Shown here one piece after another: positions 44,685 through 54,713 of a DNA stretch of 64,000 nt (within the stretch, counting starts at the first letter, position 1; the number at the start of each line of letters is the position of its first letter). Location of the stretch: positions 3,472 through 67,471 of the forward strand of contig NZ_JAIMID010000022.1 of NCBI RefSeq assembly GCF_019966535.1. The letters are read 5' to 3'. The notes under the pieces were generated by a model. That model worked only from the letters and a program-made list of their open reading frames with translations, was not told the origin of the DNA and did no database searches. This DNA is from Mesobacterium pallidum (GTDB lineage Bacteria > Pseudomonadota > Alphaproteobacteria > Rhodobacterales > Rhodobacteraceae). The position numbers and the translations under genes were made by a program.

Positions 44685-45785
44685 TCAGACCTGCGTCTTG
44701 GGCAGGCGATCCGCGAGGAACCGGCGCCCCTCGTCGCCGTCTTCCTTGAGTTTCAGCAGGCAGCCCAGCGTCGCGTCCAGCGCCTCGGGCGAGATCCGGG
44801 CATCTTCCCTTTCGCCCTTGCGGGTGGACAGCAGCACGATCCAGGCGATGACCTCGGCCAGGCCGGGTTTGCGGGTCAGCGCGACCTCGCCGCCGGTGAG
44901 GCCGAAGTAGATGTCGAGCGCGTCGCTCAGCAGCACCGATTTGCTGACCCCGCGCTGCAGGACGATCTCCGTGATGCGATCGCGCGACGGAGGCTCGATA
45001 TGGTGGTAGGCGCAGCGCCGCAGGAAGGCGTCGGGCAACCGCTTTTCGCCGTTGCTGGTGATGAAGACGATGGGGCGTCGCGGCGCGAGCCCGGGGTTGA
45101 GATCGTGATCGAAGGGCGCGATGCGCAGGCCCAGTTCCGGGATCTCGAAGTAGCTTTCCTCGAGCCAGCCCAGCATGTCGTTGGGCGTGTCGCGCGGCGC
45201 CTTGTCGATCTCGTCCAGCAGAACGACGCGCCGCGCGGGCCCGTCCCGGCCCTCGAAGAAGGCGGCATGGGTCAGTTCCCCGGCCGTCTGCGGCACCACG
45301 AGGTCGGGCTTGATGGCCTTGAGCGAGGGATAGACGCTTGAGGGCATGTGCTCGATCCGCTGGCCCGGCCCGCCCGCCGCCAGCAGCGCGTGGCCCAGCC
45401 CGGTCAGGCGGAGGTAGTCGTGGGGGTTGCGGATCGTCTCGGCGTTCTGCAGGTCGCGGAACTGGCCCATGTGATCGAAACGGTAGTACAGGTCCGACAG
45501 TTCGGTCTGCGAGGTCACCGAGACCTTGATGACCTCGCCCAGCCCGAATTCGCGCGCCACGGCATAGGCCAGCTGGGTCTTGCCCGACCCCGGGGCGCCC
45601 GAGACCAGCAGCGGCTGGCCGAGGTTGAGCGCCACGTTGACGGCATTGCGCAGCGCGTCATCGACGATGTAGCGGTCCTCTTCCTTGTGGCTGCGCAGGA
45701 CCGGGCGCCGCATCTCGAAATCCAGCTCTTCCGCGTGGTCGGGCGGGTCCGCCAGCCCCTTGTAGATGTGGAACCTGCTTGCCAT
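44685..45785 (-). CDS. MoxR-family AAA+ ATPase
   Basis: 366 residues from the ATG at 45785, which has GAGGAGGG directly upstream; a long upstream extension of the frame overlaps the previous gene and was rejected. Walker A GAPGSGKT is at residues 63-70, Walker B VVLLDEID at 187-194, sensor 1 FITSNGEKRLPDAFLRRC at 241-258. These ATPases remodel or activate partner proteins, usually with a vWA protein encoded next door. Here the neighbour downstream is the CoxE/vWA-like membrane protein, and upstream is an EAD1-like protein with a one-base gap. Confidence 0.88.
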   Translation of the reverse strand: MASRFHIYKGLADPPDHAEELDFEMRRPVLRSHKEEDRYIVDDALRNAVNVALNLGQPLLVSGAPGSGKTQLAYAVAREFGLGEVIKVSVTSQTELSDLYYRFDHMGQFRDLQNAETIRNPHDYLRLTGLGHALLAAGGPGQRIEHMPSSVYPSLKAIKPDLVVPQTAGELTHAAFFEGRDGPARRVVLLDEIDKAPRDTPNDMLGWLEESYFEIPELGLRIAPFDHDLNPGLAPRRPIVFITSNGEKRLPDAFLRRCAYHHIEPPSRDRITEIVLQRGVSKSVLLSDALDIYFGLTGGEVALTRKPGLAEVIAWIVLLSTRKGEREDARISPEALDATLGCLLKLKEDGDEGRRFLADRLPKTQV

Positions 45786-45786
45786 C

Positions 45787-47268
45787 TCACCCTCCTCTCG
45801 GCGCGGTATCCGGGAACTCCCGCAGGAGATCCTGGAAGGCCTGCAGCCGCAGCGCGCCGCCTGCCACGGCGCCATGTTCATCGAAGACTTGCCTGAGGTG
45901 CATCTCGAAATGGCGCCAGTCCTCGCGGGACGCCTCGGCCGTCTCCTGGACGCTGGCGCACCATCGCGACACCGTGCCCCAGTCGATCTGCTCACGCATC
46001 GGCAAGAGCCGCACGGCCGGAACCCTGTCCGCGCCGTTCCGGGCCTCGGCCGCCTGCTCGTCTTGCTCGAGGCGCCGGGACAGCGCCATCCAGGCATCCT
46101 CGAACGGATCGTCGAACCGGTCATCGGGATCGACCCGGCGGAGCCAGCGCGCCAGCCACCCGCGCGGGGCCGGTTCCGGCCCTGCCTCGGCCTGTGCCGG
46201 GGCCGCCTGGGTGAAGTAGATGATGTGGACCAGGGGGCGGCGAAAGCGCAGCTGGCCCACGACGCTGTCCCAGTGCGCCAGCCAGGTCTCGAGCACGTCG
46301 CGGTACCAGGGCCGCGCCTCGCGCGAGGTCACGTGCAGGAAGACCGCCGTCCTGCGATTGCTCGCACTGGCGGCGCGCGCGATCTCGGACCGGAAGGCGG
46401 CGGCCTCCTGATCCGCGCCCAGCAGGTGATGGGGCGTCCCGTGGGCCGCCGCGCCCTGCCCGGCACCCGGGGGCGCAGGTTCCGCCGTGACATCCTCCAC
46501 GACGGCCAGCTCCTCGCACAGCAGCTGGGCCAGCCGCCTGATCTTGTTCTCGGCCGACAGGCCCTCGACGTGGTTCAGGAAGATCGCGCCGGTCGACCGC
46601 CTGTCCTGTTCGCCCAGGATCGGATGCCGCTGGGACACCGGCATGAGCGCGCGTTCGATCTCGGACAGGAACTCGTCCTCGCAGCGGCGGACGAACTCGT
46701 TGGGCATGTCCGGCTCGACTCCGCGCAGCACGGCGACCAGCGGGATGTAGCCGCCCTGTTGCTGCGCATCCTGCCGGTGCGCCTGGGCCACCAGCGCCTG
46801 GGCGGCCACCACCAGCTTGTTCCGCTGCGGGAACATGTCCGCGAAATGGACGTCCTGCGTCAGAGCGTCGGCGATCTGCTGCGACTTTTCCCAGCGCTGG
46901 TCCCGGGGGCGGAACGCCTTTGTGCGCGTCGGATCGGCGCCGCGCGAGAACGCCTGCCGGAAGGCCAGGACCTCGTCGAAGTGCTTCTCTGCGCTGTGCC
47001 CGTGAAACGCCGCGACGAACAGCCCGAGATGCCCGGCCTCGCGGTGAATCCTTTCGACGAACCGCTGCGCGAGCTGGTCGTAATCCTCGGCCCCGAGCAC
47101 GTATCGGTCGAGGCTCTTGAGCCCGGCGATGTTGCCGACGAAGGACTTGAACTCGGGCGGCGAGAAACAGCGCATGATCGCCTCGACCAGGCAGCTTCGT
47201 TGCTCGGTGTCGATGTGGGCTTCGCCGCGCGACAGCCAGTGCAGGTCGTGGTGTTCCAGGTCCGCCAC
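45787..47268 (-). CDS. EAD1-like protein with possible inactive-STAND region
   Basis: 493 residues. Residues 20-105 (SCLVEAIMRCFSPPEFKSFV, then a LFVAAFHGHSAEKHFDEVL end) resemble effector-associated domain 1, a death-like adaptor of about 90 residues. The middle and C-terminal parts contain CEDEFLSEIERAL and WYRDVLETWLAHWDSVV followed by RRPLVHIIYFT, reminiscent of inactive STAND (iSTAND) NTPase-like modules. No P-loop is seen. The linker at 275-300 is Ala/Pro/Gly-rich. It should signal by EAD-EAD contact with the EAD1-trypsin protein encoded one base upstream. EAD1 is a moderate call, iSTAND a weak one. Confidence 0.55.
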   Translation of the reverse strand: MADLEHHDLHWLSRGEAHIDTEQRSCLVEAIMRCFSPPEFKSFVGNIAGLKSLDRYVLGAEDYDQLAQRFVERIHREAGHLGLFVAAFHGHSAEKHFDEVLAFRQAFSRGADPTRTKAFRPRDQRWEKSQQIADALTQDVHFADMFPQRNKLVVAAQALVAQAHRQDAQQQGGYIPLVAVLRGVEPDMPNEFVRRCEDEFLSEIERALMPVSQRHPILGEQDRRSTGAIFLNHVEGLSAENKIRRLAQLLCEELAVVEDVTAEPAPPGAGQGAAAHGTPHHLLGADQEAAAFRSEIARAASASNRRTAVFLHVTSREARPWYRDVLETWLAHWDSVVGQLRFRRPLVHIIYFTQAAPAQAEAGPEPAPRGWLARWLRRVDPDDRFDDPFEDAWMALSRRLEQDEQAAEARNGADRVPAVRLLPMREQIDWGTVSRWCASVQETAEASREDWRHFEMHLRQVFDEHGAVAGGALRLQAFQDLLREFPDTAPRGG

Positions 47269-47269
47269 G

Positions 47270-48340
47270 TCAGCCTTGGCCCCGTGTCGCTATATCCGCG
47301 GCGATCAGCGCCAGCGGCACACCCTGGTTGTATGTGGCGTCGCGCTGCCGGTCCGGGTCCGAGGCATGGTGCAGCGCCACGGGGTTCAGCTGCGCATCAA
47401 GCACCAACCCGCCTGACGAGCCGCCCACCGTGCGGGCCTTGTAGCGCAGCCTGTTCGGGCCATGCAGGCCCAGCGAGACGCCAAGCGACAGCTTGAGCGG
47501 CAGGCCCTCGGGATGGTGCAGGATCAGCAGGACCGCGCCCGCGGCAGGCGGCGGCGCGGCCTGCGACAGGTCGATCCGGGCGCTTGGGCCGCCTTGCCCG
47601 GTCACATGAAGCACCGCGTAGTCCAGCTCCTCGGGGGCGGCCAGTCCATCCTCTGTCAGGTCCGCGGCAGAGGGCGGCCGGCTGGGCCCCTGCCAGCCCT
47701 CCTCCGTCAGTTGCAGCGTGGTCACCGGCAGCGCCCCGCTGCTCCGGAGCGCCAGGTTGAAGGTCAGTTTCACGTCTCCCGCGCCGGCCTGCCCGTTCAG
47801 GATCGGTTGGATCACGTGCTGGTTGGTCAGGATGGTCCCGTGGCCCAGCGCGATGCCCGTCCCGTTGATCGTGACCGGGCCCGCACCCGCCCGCGCGGGA
47901 TAGCTGGCCTGCGCCATCGCCGCGCCGATCTCGAGCAGCCGCTCGGTCCACAGGAACAGCTCGGCATCGGCAAAGCCGGCCATGCCCCGCTCAAAGGCCA
48001 GGACAGCCGCCTCGCTCGACACTTCCTCCGGGATTTCGGGGCTGGCCATCATCAGCCGGTCGTCGAGGTTCTGCAACTCGGGATTGGCCCCGTAGTCAGA
48101 GCTCTTGACCGCCGCCACGAGGTGCTGGAGCACGTAGAGCCGCTGCATCTTGTCGATCGCGAGCCCAAGCCGGACATCGGCGTCATGGCTGGCGGCGGCG
48201 TAATAGCCCAGCGCCTTCAGCCCGTGCATGTCGCGCATGACGACGGCCAGCGCGTCCATGTCATAGCCGAACGCCTCGAGGATCGCCTTCCGCAGGACTT
48301 TTCTCTGCGGCCCAATCAAATGATTGTAATTCATCGACAT
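47270..48340 (-). CDS. EAD1-trypsin-like serine protease
   Basis: 356 residues. The N-terminal 92 residues match effector-associated domain 1 (GPQRKVLRKAILEAFGYDMD at the start, AAVKSSDYGANPELQNL at the end). After a helical linker, residues 155-350 form a trypsin-like domain with His175 (ILTNQHVI), Asp240 (ELDYAVLHV) and Ser309 in GGSSGG, so the triad is complete. HHPEG near residue 276 is typical of trypsin-2 folds. No signal peptide is present, so it is cytosolic. It is the first gene of the operon. In the predicted conflict systems such proteases are activated by EAD partners and process or execute; this role is inferred. Confidence 0.75.
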   Translation of the reverse strand: MSMNYNHLIGPQRKVLRKAILEAFGYDMDALAVVMRDMHGLKALGYYAAASHDADVRLGLAIDKMQRLYVLQHLVAAVKSSDYGANPELQNLDDRLMMASPEIPEEVSSEAAVLAFERGMAGFADAELFLWTERLLEIGAAMAQASYPARAGAGPVTINGTGIALGHGTILTNQHVIQPILNGQAGAGDVKLTFNLALRSSGALPVTTLQLTEEGWQGPSRPPSAADLTEDGLAAPEELDYAVLHVTGQGGPSARIDLSQAAPPPAAGAVLLILHHPEGLPLKLSLGVSLGLHGPNRLRYKARTVGGSSGGLVLDAQLNPVALHHASDPDRQRDATYNQGVPLALIAADIATRGQG

Positions 48341-48617
48341 GCGTCACATCCAAAGCGGGACGAGATCTTGAATAAATACAACGTTAAGGGTTGTCGCTGC
48401 ACCAGACAATAGAATCGTTGGCTTTCCCGGCGGCCTGGGCCTTGGCTTATACGGCGTGCTGCAATCGTAGCCCGGACAGCGGTGCCTTTCGTTCAAACCG
48501 GCGACAAGAAACGTTCAATACGCGCCGCGGGGTGGCCCGCTAGCCTGTCTCTCCAGCAGCCGGGGTCCGCACAGGAGGACGCGCCCCGGTTGCACCTGAC
48601 CTGAAGGGAGAGAAAAG

Positions 48618-49202
48618 ATGACGCGCAAGATAGATGCCCTCGTGATCCGAGCCGGCGTGGCCGGGCTGTACCAGCTGCACCAACTGCGGGAGACGGGGCT
48701 GGAGGTCCACAGGGTCGAGGCCGGCTCGGACGTGGGCGGCACCTGGTACTGGAACCGCTACCCTGGCGCCAAGTTCGACAGCGAAAGCTACATCTACCAG
48801 TGCCTGTTCGACGAACGGCTCTACAAGGACTGGACCTGGTCCGAACGCTTCCCCGCCCAGCCCGAGATCGAGCGCTGGATGCATTACGTCACCGACCGGC
48901 TGGACCTGCGGAAGGACATCAGCTTTTCCAGCAAGGTGACCAAGGCGGTCTACGACACGGCCAGGGGCCGCTGGGCGGTCGAGACGGACAATGGCGACCG
49001 CTATGACACGCAGTTCGTGATCGGCTGCACTGGCATGCTCTCGGCCCCGCTGACGGACCGGTTCACGGGGCAGGAGACCTTCAAGGACCAGATCGTCCAC
49101 ACCGGGCGCTATCCCAAGGAAGGGCTCGACCTCGAGGGCAAGCGCGTCGGCGTCATCGGCATCGGCGCGACCGGCATCCAGGTGATCCAGACCATCGCGC
49201 CG
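48618..49202 (+). pseudogene. Truncated flavin monooxygenase (Baeyer-Villiger type)
   Basis: The first 195 codons match class B flavin monooxygenases: GTWYWNRYPGAKFDSESYIY at residues 41-60 and the second dinucleotide site GVIGIGATGIQVIQ at 178-191. Homology stops at about 49202, roughly one third of the usual 500-540 residues. The frame then runs into the reverse of an AraC gene and stops at 49259. The first Rossmann motif is damaged: Arg11 replaces the first Gly of GxGxxG (IRAGVAG). The ribosome-binding site GAGAGAAAAG is still good. It is a non-functional remnant. Confidence 0.8.
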
Positions 49203-49204
49203 AT

Positions 49205-49858
49205 GGCCGGCGCCTCGCGCGCCTCGGCGGCCATGATCTCTTCGGCCCGGCGCACGTAGCCGGGCGCGGCGCAGCGCGCACCGGACTCAAGCGCCACCCC
49301 CGCGGCCCCGGCCCATTGGCGCAGAAGCTCGACGCAGAGGATTTCCTCGATATGACGCGCCAGCGCCGCGTTTTCCGCCGCCCCCGACTGAACCACCGTG
49401 CGGGCGGCATAGTCCAGCAGCGACAGCCAGGCCGAGCCTGGCCCGCCGAACTTGACCCGCGCGGTCCAGAGCGCGTCGTCGAGGACGAACCCGTACCACC
49501 GCTCGGCCGTCTCGGCCATCACGTCATGGGCGATGGTGAGGTTCAGCTGCATGTGGTCCGGATCGCCCTCGAGCCAGTATTCGGTGCGGCTGCAATCCAC
49601 AACGAAGCTTTCCCCCGCCCCGGTCGAGACCGACCCGCAATCCACCTGGTGGTCCAGCGCGCCGGCCAGGGTGTTGAGCACGATGATATTGCCGGCCTCG
49701 GGGTCGAGCCGGTCAAGGTGGATGCCGGTCCCGTAGGAAAACCGCGTCATCGTCACCCGCCCCGCCCGGGCCGAGATCATCGTCGCATCGGGTCGCGACA
49801 GCCGCACCAGCGGCCGCACCTGGTAAGGCATGTAGACAGCATGGCAGAAGGCCTGCAC
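49205..49858 (-). pseudogene. Truncated AraC-family regulator
   Basis: About 217 codons cover the cupin-like N-terminal AraC-binding domain (GNIIVLNTLAGALDHQVDCG, then SFVVDCSRTEYWL) and the linker up to RRAEEIMAAEAREAP. That is where the first helix of the AraC DNA-binding domain begins. Both helix-turn-helix units are missing. The frame continues into antisense monooxygenase sequence until a stop at 49109. It faces the monooxygenase remnant tail to tail at 49203-49210. It may have once controlled the monooxygenase or the neighbouring importer. Confidence 0.78.
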
Positions 49859-50126
49859 CTCGTCCCAATCGCGGGACCGTGACGCGCTGCCCCGCGGGAT
49901 CGGCGCCCCGCCGGCATCCGTCAGAAGGGCCTTGTTCCAACAAAATCCCGCTCCTCCTCGCGATTTCGTAGCCCGGGCAGCATACTACAGTCGGACAGTC
50001 CGGGCATAAGCCTCATATCCCCCTTGCCAGGCGCGAAACGAATCGCTTCTGCCGACCGCGGATGCCCCGGGCCGCCCCTGCCCGACCACATGCCAGGCGC
50101 GCTTCTTGCGGTCGGATCGTCAGACG

Positions 50127-50178
50127 AGTTGACAACTCAATTCGAATCTGTACCTTTGCATCAGTTGATGTTTCAACT
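50127..50178 (+). promoter_or_regulatory. Importer/P450 operon promoter with paired MarR-like operators
   Basis: Two related inverted repeats lie 40-90 bases ahead of the binding-protein gene: AGTTG-A-CAACT at 50128-50138 and AGTTGATGTTTCAACT at 50163-50178. The first covers a perfect -35 TTGACA (50129-50134). A weak -10 TACCTT starts at 50151. The shared AGTTG/CAACT half-sites fit a dimeric winged-helix repressor, and a MarR gene ends the operon. The rest of the gap 49859-50219 shows nothing else. Confidence 0.55.
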
Positions 50179-50219
50179 CCGTGCGCGTGGAGGCGTGCGC
50201 GGCATAACGGGAGGAAATC

Positions 50220-51386
50220 ATGAAACGCGCTTTTCACGCGGCCGTGCTGGCCGCGCTCACCCTCGGCTTGCCTGGTGCAGCCTTGGCAGACACGATCAAG
50301 GTTGGCGTCGTGGCCCCTTATTCCGGACCCTTCGCCATCTACGGCAAGCAGTTCCAGGAAGCGATCGAGACCTACGTGGCCCAGCACGGCACCACCGCCG
50401 GCGAACACGAGATCGAGTTCATCTACAAGGATGTCGGCGGGCCGAACCCCGACCAGGCGCGCAGCCTCGCGCAGGAACTGCTGATCCGCGACCAGGTCGA
50501 TTACCTGGCAGGCTTCACCTTCACCCCCAACGCGCTGGCCATCGCCCCGCTGATCGAGCAGAGCCAGACGCCTACGGTGATCTTCAACGCCGCCACCTCG
50601 TCGATCAACCGCGAGAGCGATTTCTACCTGCGCACCAGCTACACGCTGTGGCAGGTCTCGGCCCCGCTGGCGGAATGGGCCTATGACCAGGGCATGCGCT
50701 CGGTCGCCATCACGGTCACCGATTACGGCCCCGGCATCGACGCGGAAAACGCCTTCAAGGCCGCGTTCGAGGCCAAGGGCGGAGAGGTCGTGGACACGAT
50801 CCGCATGCCGCTCAGCACCACCGACTTCACGCCCTTCATCCAACGGGTGCGCGACGCGGCGCCGGATGCGGTCTTTACCTTCCTGCCTGGTGGCCCGCCG
50901 ACCTTTACCTACACCAAGACCTTCAACGAGAACGGCCTGGCCGAAGCCGGGATCACCTTCCTCGGCACCGCCGAGACCGAAGAGGTCAACCTGCAGGGCC
51001 TTGGCGATGCGGCCATCGGGCTCACCACGGCCTACCACTACTCGGGCGCGCACGAGTCCGAGGCGAACGACGCCTTCAAGGCCAAGCTGACCGAGCTCTT
51101 CCCCGATGCGGTGGCCAACTGGGCCTCGGTCGGGGCCTATGACGGCACGCACCTGATCTACCAGATGGTCGCGGCGGCCGGCAGCGACGGCCCGGCGGCG
51201 GTCGAGGCGGCGCTGGGTCTGGAATGGGAAAGCCCGCGCGGCCCCGTGACCATGGACCCCGAGACGCGCACCGTGGTGCAGAACGTCTACATCCGCGAGG
51301 TCGAACGCGACGCCGAGACCGGCCTGCTGATCAATGCCGAGAAGGGCGTGATCGCCACCGTCGGCGATCTGGGCTGGGACAAGTGA
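50220..51386 (+). CDS. Branched-chain-type ABC transporter, substrate-binding protein
   Basis: A 388-residue periplasmic type I binding protein (LivJ/Peripla_BP_6 class). The signal peptide is MKRAFHAAVLAALTLGLPGA, cleaved near ALA-D. The mature protein begins TIKVGVVAPYSGPFAIYGKQ, typical of the fold. GGAGG lies seven bases ahead of the ATG. It heads an operon with livHMGF-type genes, a P450, ferredoxin and MarR regulator, so its ligand is more likely an aromatic acid than an amino acid (inferred). Confidence 0.88.
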   Translation: MKRAFHAAVLAALTLGLPGAALADTIKVGVVAPYSGPFAIYGKQFQEAIETYVAQHGTTAGEHEIEFIYKDVGGPNPDQARSLAQELLIRDQVDYLAGFTFTPNALAIAPLIEQSQTPTVIFNAATSSINRESDFYLRTSYTLWQVSAPLAEWAYDQGMRSVAITVTDYGPGIDAENAFKAAFEAKGGEVVDTIRMPLSTTDFTPFIQRVRDAAPDAVFTFLPGGPPTFTYTKTFNENGLAEAGITFLGTAETEEVNLQGLGDAAIGLTTAYHYSGAHESEANDAFKAKLTELFPDAVANWASVGAYDGTHLIYQMVAAAGSDGPAAVEAALGLEWESPRGPVTMDPETRTVVQNVYIREVERDAETGLLINAEKGVIATVGDLGWDK

Positions 51387-51391
51387 ACCAA

Positions 51392-51424
51392 CTGCCCGGG
51401 TCGGTGATGCGCCGGCCCGGGCAG
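51392..51424 (+). other. Hairpin behind the binding-protein gene
   Basis: The arms CTGCCCGGG (51392-51400) and CCCGGGCAG (51416-51424) are perfectly complementary with a 15-base loop, six bases behind the stop. No T-run follows. It probably stabilises the binding-protein mRNA relative to the permease genes, like the hairpin at 29363. Confidence 0.6.
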
Positions 51425-51447
51425 GATCGCAGGGAAACGCGCGCGTT

Positions 51448-52311
51448 ATGACACTTCTCCTCAATATCCTCGTGGACGGGATCGCCTACGGGATGATCCT
51501 TTTCATGATCGCCGTGGGCCTGTCGGTCACCATGGGCCTCATGCGGGTGGTCAACCTGGCGCATGGCGGCTTTGCCCTGCTGGGCGGGACCTTTGCCCAT
51601 TGGCTGGGGTCCGACCTGGGCTGGCCGTTCTGGCTGGCGCTGCCGCTGGCGGTGCTGGGCACCGTGGCGCTGTCGATGCCGCTGGAACGGCTGATCTACC
51701 GCCGCGTCTACGGCTTTACCGACCTGCAACAGGTGCTGGCGACCATCGGCCTGACGTTCCTGATGATCGCCTCGGTCAACCTCTGGCAGGGGTCGAGCCT
51801 GCTGACCGTGCCGCTGCCCGAGGGGCTGAAGGCCAGCGTCGACCTCGGCTTCCGCACCCTGCCGGTGCATCGCCTTGTCGTGATCGCCTTTGGCGCGGCC
51901 GTGGTTGTGGGCCTTTGGCTGCTGCTCGACCGCACCCGCTTCGGCATCCGCCTGCGGGCGGCGGTGGACAACCGCGGCACCGCGTCGGCGCACGGGATCA
52001 ACACCGACCGGATCTTCATGCTCGCCTTTGCCCTTGGCGCTGGCCTCGCTGCGCTGGGAGGCGTCCTGGGCGCCGAGATCCTGCCGATCGACGCCTATTA
52101 CCCGTTGCGCTACATGGTGCTGTTCCTGATCGTCGTCGCCGTGGGCGGCATGGGGTCGATCCCTGGCTCGCTGCTGGCCGCGCTGGGGCTGGGCCTGCTT
52201 GAGACCGCCACCCGCTACCTGGTGCCCGACTACGCCACCATCGCCTTCTTTGCGCTGGTCATCGCGCTGCTGACGGTGCGCCCGAACGGGTTGATGGGGA
52301 AAATCGCATGA
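51448..52311 (+). CDS. Branched-chain-type ABC permease, LivH class
   Basis: A 287-residue membrane protein with about eight helices. The sequences GLSVTMGLMRVVNLAHGGFA near residue 27 and VGGMGSIPGSLLAALGLGLL near residue 232 are hallmarks of LivH-type permeases. The stop overlaps the ATG of the livM-type gene (ATGA). It forms the channel with the LivM-type partner. Confidence 0.92.
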   Translation: MTLLLNILVDGIAYGMILFMIAVGLSVTMGLMRVVNLAHGGFALLGGTFAHWLGSDLGWPFWLALPLAVLGTVALSMPLERLIYRRVYGFTDLQQVLATIGLTFLMIASVNLWQGSSLLTVPLPEGLKASVDLGFRTLPVHRLVVIAFGAAVVVGLWLLLDRTRFGIRLRAAVDNRGTASAHGINTDRIFMLAFALGAGLAALGGVLGAEILPIDAYYPLRYMVLFLIVVAVGGMGSIPGSLLAALGLGLLETATRYLVPDYATIAFFALVIALLTVRPNGLMGKIA

Positions 52312-53267
52312 ACACCACGATGAAAAGCTGGCTCCCCCCTCTTGCGCTGCTCGCGCTCGCCGTGGTGCTGTACTTTGCGCTGCCCTATAACCTCGCGTTC
52401 CTGACCCGCATCCTGATCATGGCGGTCCTTGTCCTGTCGCTCGACCTCGTGCTGGGGTTCGCCGGGATCGCTACGCTCGGGCAGGCTGCGTTCTACGGCG
52501 CCGGGGCCTATGCCGCCGGGCTCTTCGCGATCCACGTCTGGGCCGATCCGGTCGCCGGGCTGCTGGTCGCGGGGCTTGCCGGCGCGGCGCTCGCCTTTGT
52601 CTCGGGCCTGATCGTGCTGCGCACCCATGGCCTGACGCTGATCATGCTGACCATCGCCGTCGCCTCGATCTGCCACGAGATCGCCAACAAGGCGCGCGAC
52701 GTGACCGGCGGCGCCGACGGGCTGCGCGGCATCCGGATGGAGCCGGTGCTGGGCCTCTGGCAGTTCGATTTCATCGGCAAGACCGGGTTCTGGTACGCGC
52801 TGACCGTGCTGGCTGTGGTCTTCGTGCTGCTGACCCTGATCGCCCGGTCGCCCTTTGGCCTGTCGCTGCGCGGCATCCACGAAAGCCCCGAGCGGATGAC
52901 CGCCATCGGCGTCTCGGTCTACTGGCGCCGCGTCACCGCCTACACGCTGGGCGGCGGCATCGCGGGCCTCGCCGGTGCGCTCTCGGCGCAGGTGACGCAG
53001 CTCGTGAGCCTCGAAAGCTTCTCCTTCACCCTCTCGGCCGAGGCGCTGATCATGTTGATCCTCGGCGGCACCGGGCGGCTTTACGGCGCGGTGCTGGGTA
53101 CGCTGGTCTTCATGTGGGTCCACCACTGGGCCGCCGCGAACGACCCGTTCAACTGGCTCTTCGTCATCGGCGGGCTGGTGCTGGCAGTCGTGTTCTTCCT
53201 GCCCCGCGGCATCATCGCCATCCCCACCGCCCTCAAACGCCTCGGAGGTCGCCATGCAGGGACTTGA
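52308..53267 (+). CDS. Branched-chain-type ABC permease, LivM class
   Basis: 319 residues with about nine helices. LVLGFAGIATLGQAAFYGAG near residue 46 and ALIMLILGGTGRLYGAVLGT near residue 247 are typical LivM blocks. It overlaps the preceding gene by four bases and the following ATPase gene by 14 bases, so all are translated from one message. Confidence 0.92.
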   Translation: MNTTMKSWLPPLALLALAVVLYFALPYNLAFLTRILIMAVLVLSLDLVLGFAGIATLGQAAFYGAGAYAAGLFAIHVWADPVAGLLVAGLAGAALAFVSGLIVLRTHGLTLIMLTIAVASICHEIANKARDVTGGADGLRGIRMEPVLGLWQFDFIGKTGFWYALTVLAVVFVLLTLIARSPFGLSLRGIHESPERMTAIGVSVYWRRVTAYTLGGGIAGLAGALSAQVTQLVSLESFSFTLSAEALIMLILGGTGRLYGAVLGTLVFMWVHHWAAANDPFNWLFVIGGLVLAVVFFLPRGIIAIPTALKRLGGRHAGT

Positions 53268-53995
53268 AGTGCGCGGGCTCACGAAACGCTTCGGCGGGCT
53301 GACCGTGTCCGAGGATATCGACTTCGACCTCGTGCCCGGTGACCGCAAGGCGCTGATCGGTCCGAACGGGGCGGGCAAGAGCACCTTTTCCAACCTTGTG
53401 ACCGGCATCCTGCGCCCCTCGGCCGGGACCATCCGGTTCGACGGGATGGACATCGGGCGGCTGTCGGAGGCGCAACGGGTCAAGCGCGGTATCGCCAAGA
53501 CTTTCCAGATCACCACGCTGTTCCGCGACCTGACGGTGCGCGAGAACCTGGCGCTGACGATCCTCGAACGTCAGGGGCGCGGCTACCAGATGCTGCGCCG
53601 CGCGGGGCGGCACGCCGACACGGGCGCCGAGGTTGCCGCGCTGATCGACCAGTTCAAGCTCGAGGCGCTGGCCGACACCCGCGTCGCCGATCTGGCCTAT
53701 GGCCAGCAGCGGCTGGTCGAACTGGCCATGACGCTGGCGCTGAAGCCCCGGGTTCTGATCCTGGACGAACCCGCCGCCGGGGTGCCCTCGTCCGAAACGC
53801 ACCTGATCATCGACGCGATCGAGGCGCTGCCGCCCGAACTCGCCGTGCTTATCATCGAACACGACATGGACCTTGTCTTCCGCGTCGCGCGGCAGATCAT
53901 CGTGCTGGTGCAGGGCCGCATCCTGACCGAGGGCACGCCGCAAGAGATCGCCACCAACGCGCAGGTGCGCGAGCTGTACCTCGGAGGGCACGGAC

Positions 53996-54003
<8 letters not shown>
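53254..54003 (+). CDS. Branched-chain-type ABC ATPase, LivG class
   Basis: 249 residues. Walker A is GPNGAGKST near residue 36, the helical-domain signature is ADLAYGQQRLVELAMTLAL, and Walker B is VLILDEPAAGVP. The signature has AYGQQ rather than LSGGQ, as is normal in LivG proteins. It is 249 residues, slightly shorter than the average. It overlaps the livM-type gene by 14 bases and the livF-type gene by eight. Confidence 0.92.
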
Positions 54004-54703
<700 letters not shown>

Positions 54704-54713
54704 GGACCCCCAC

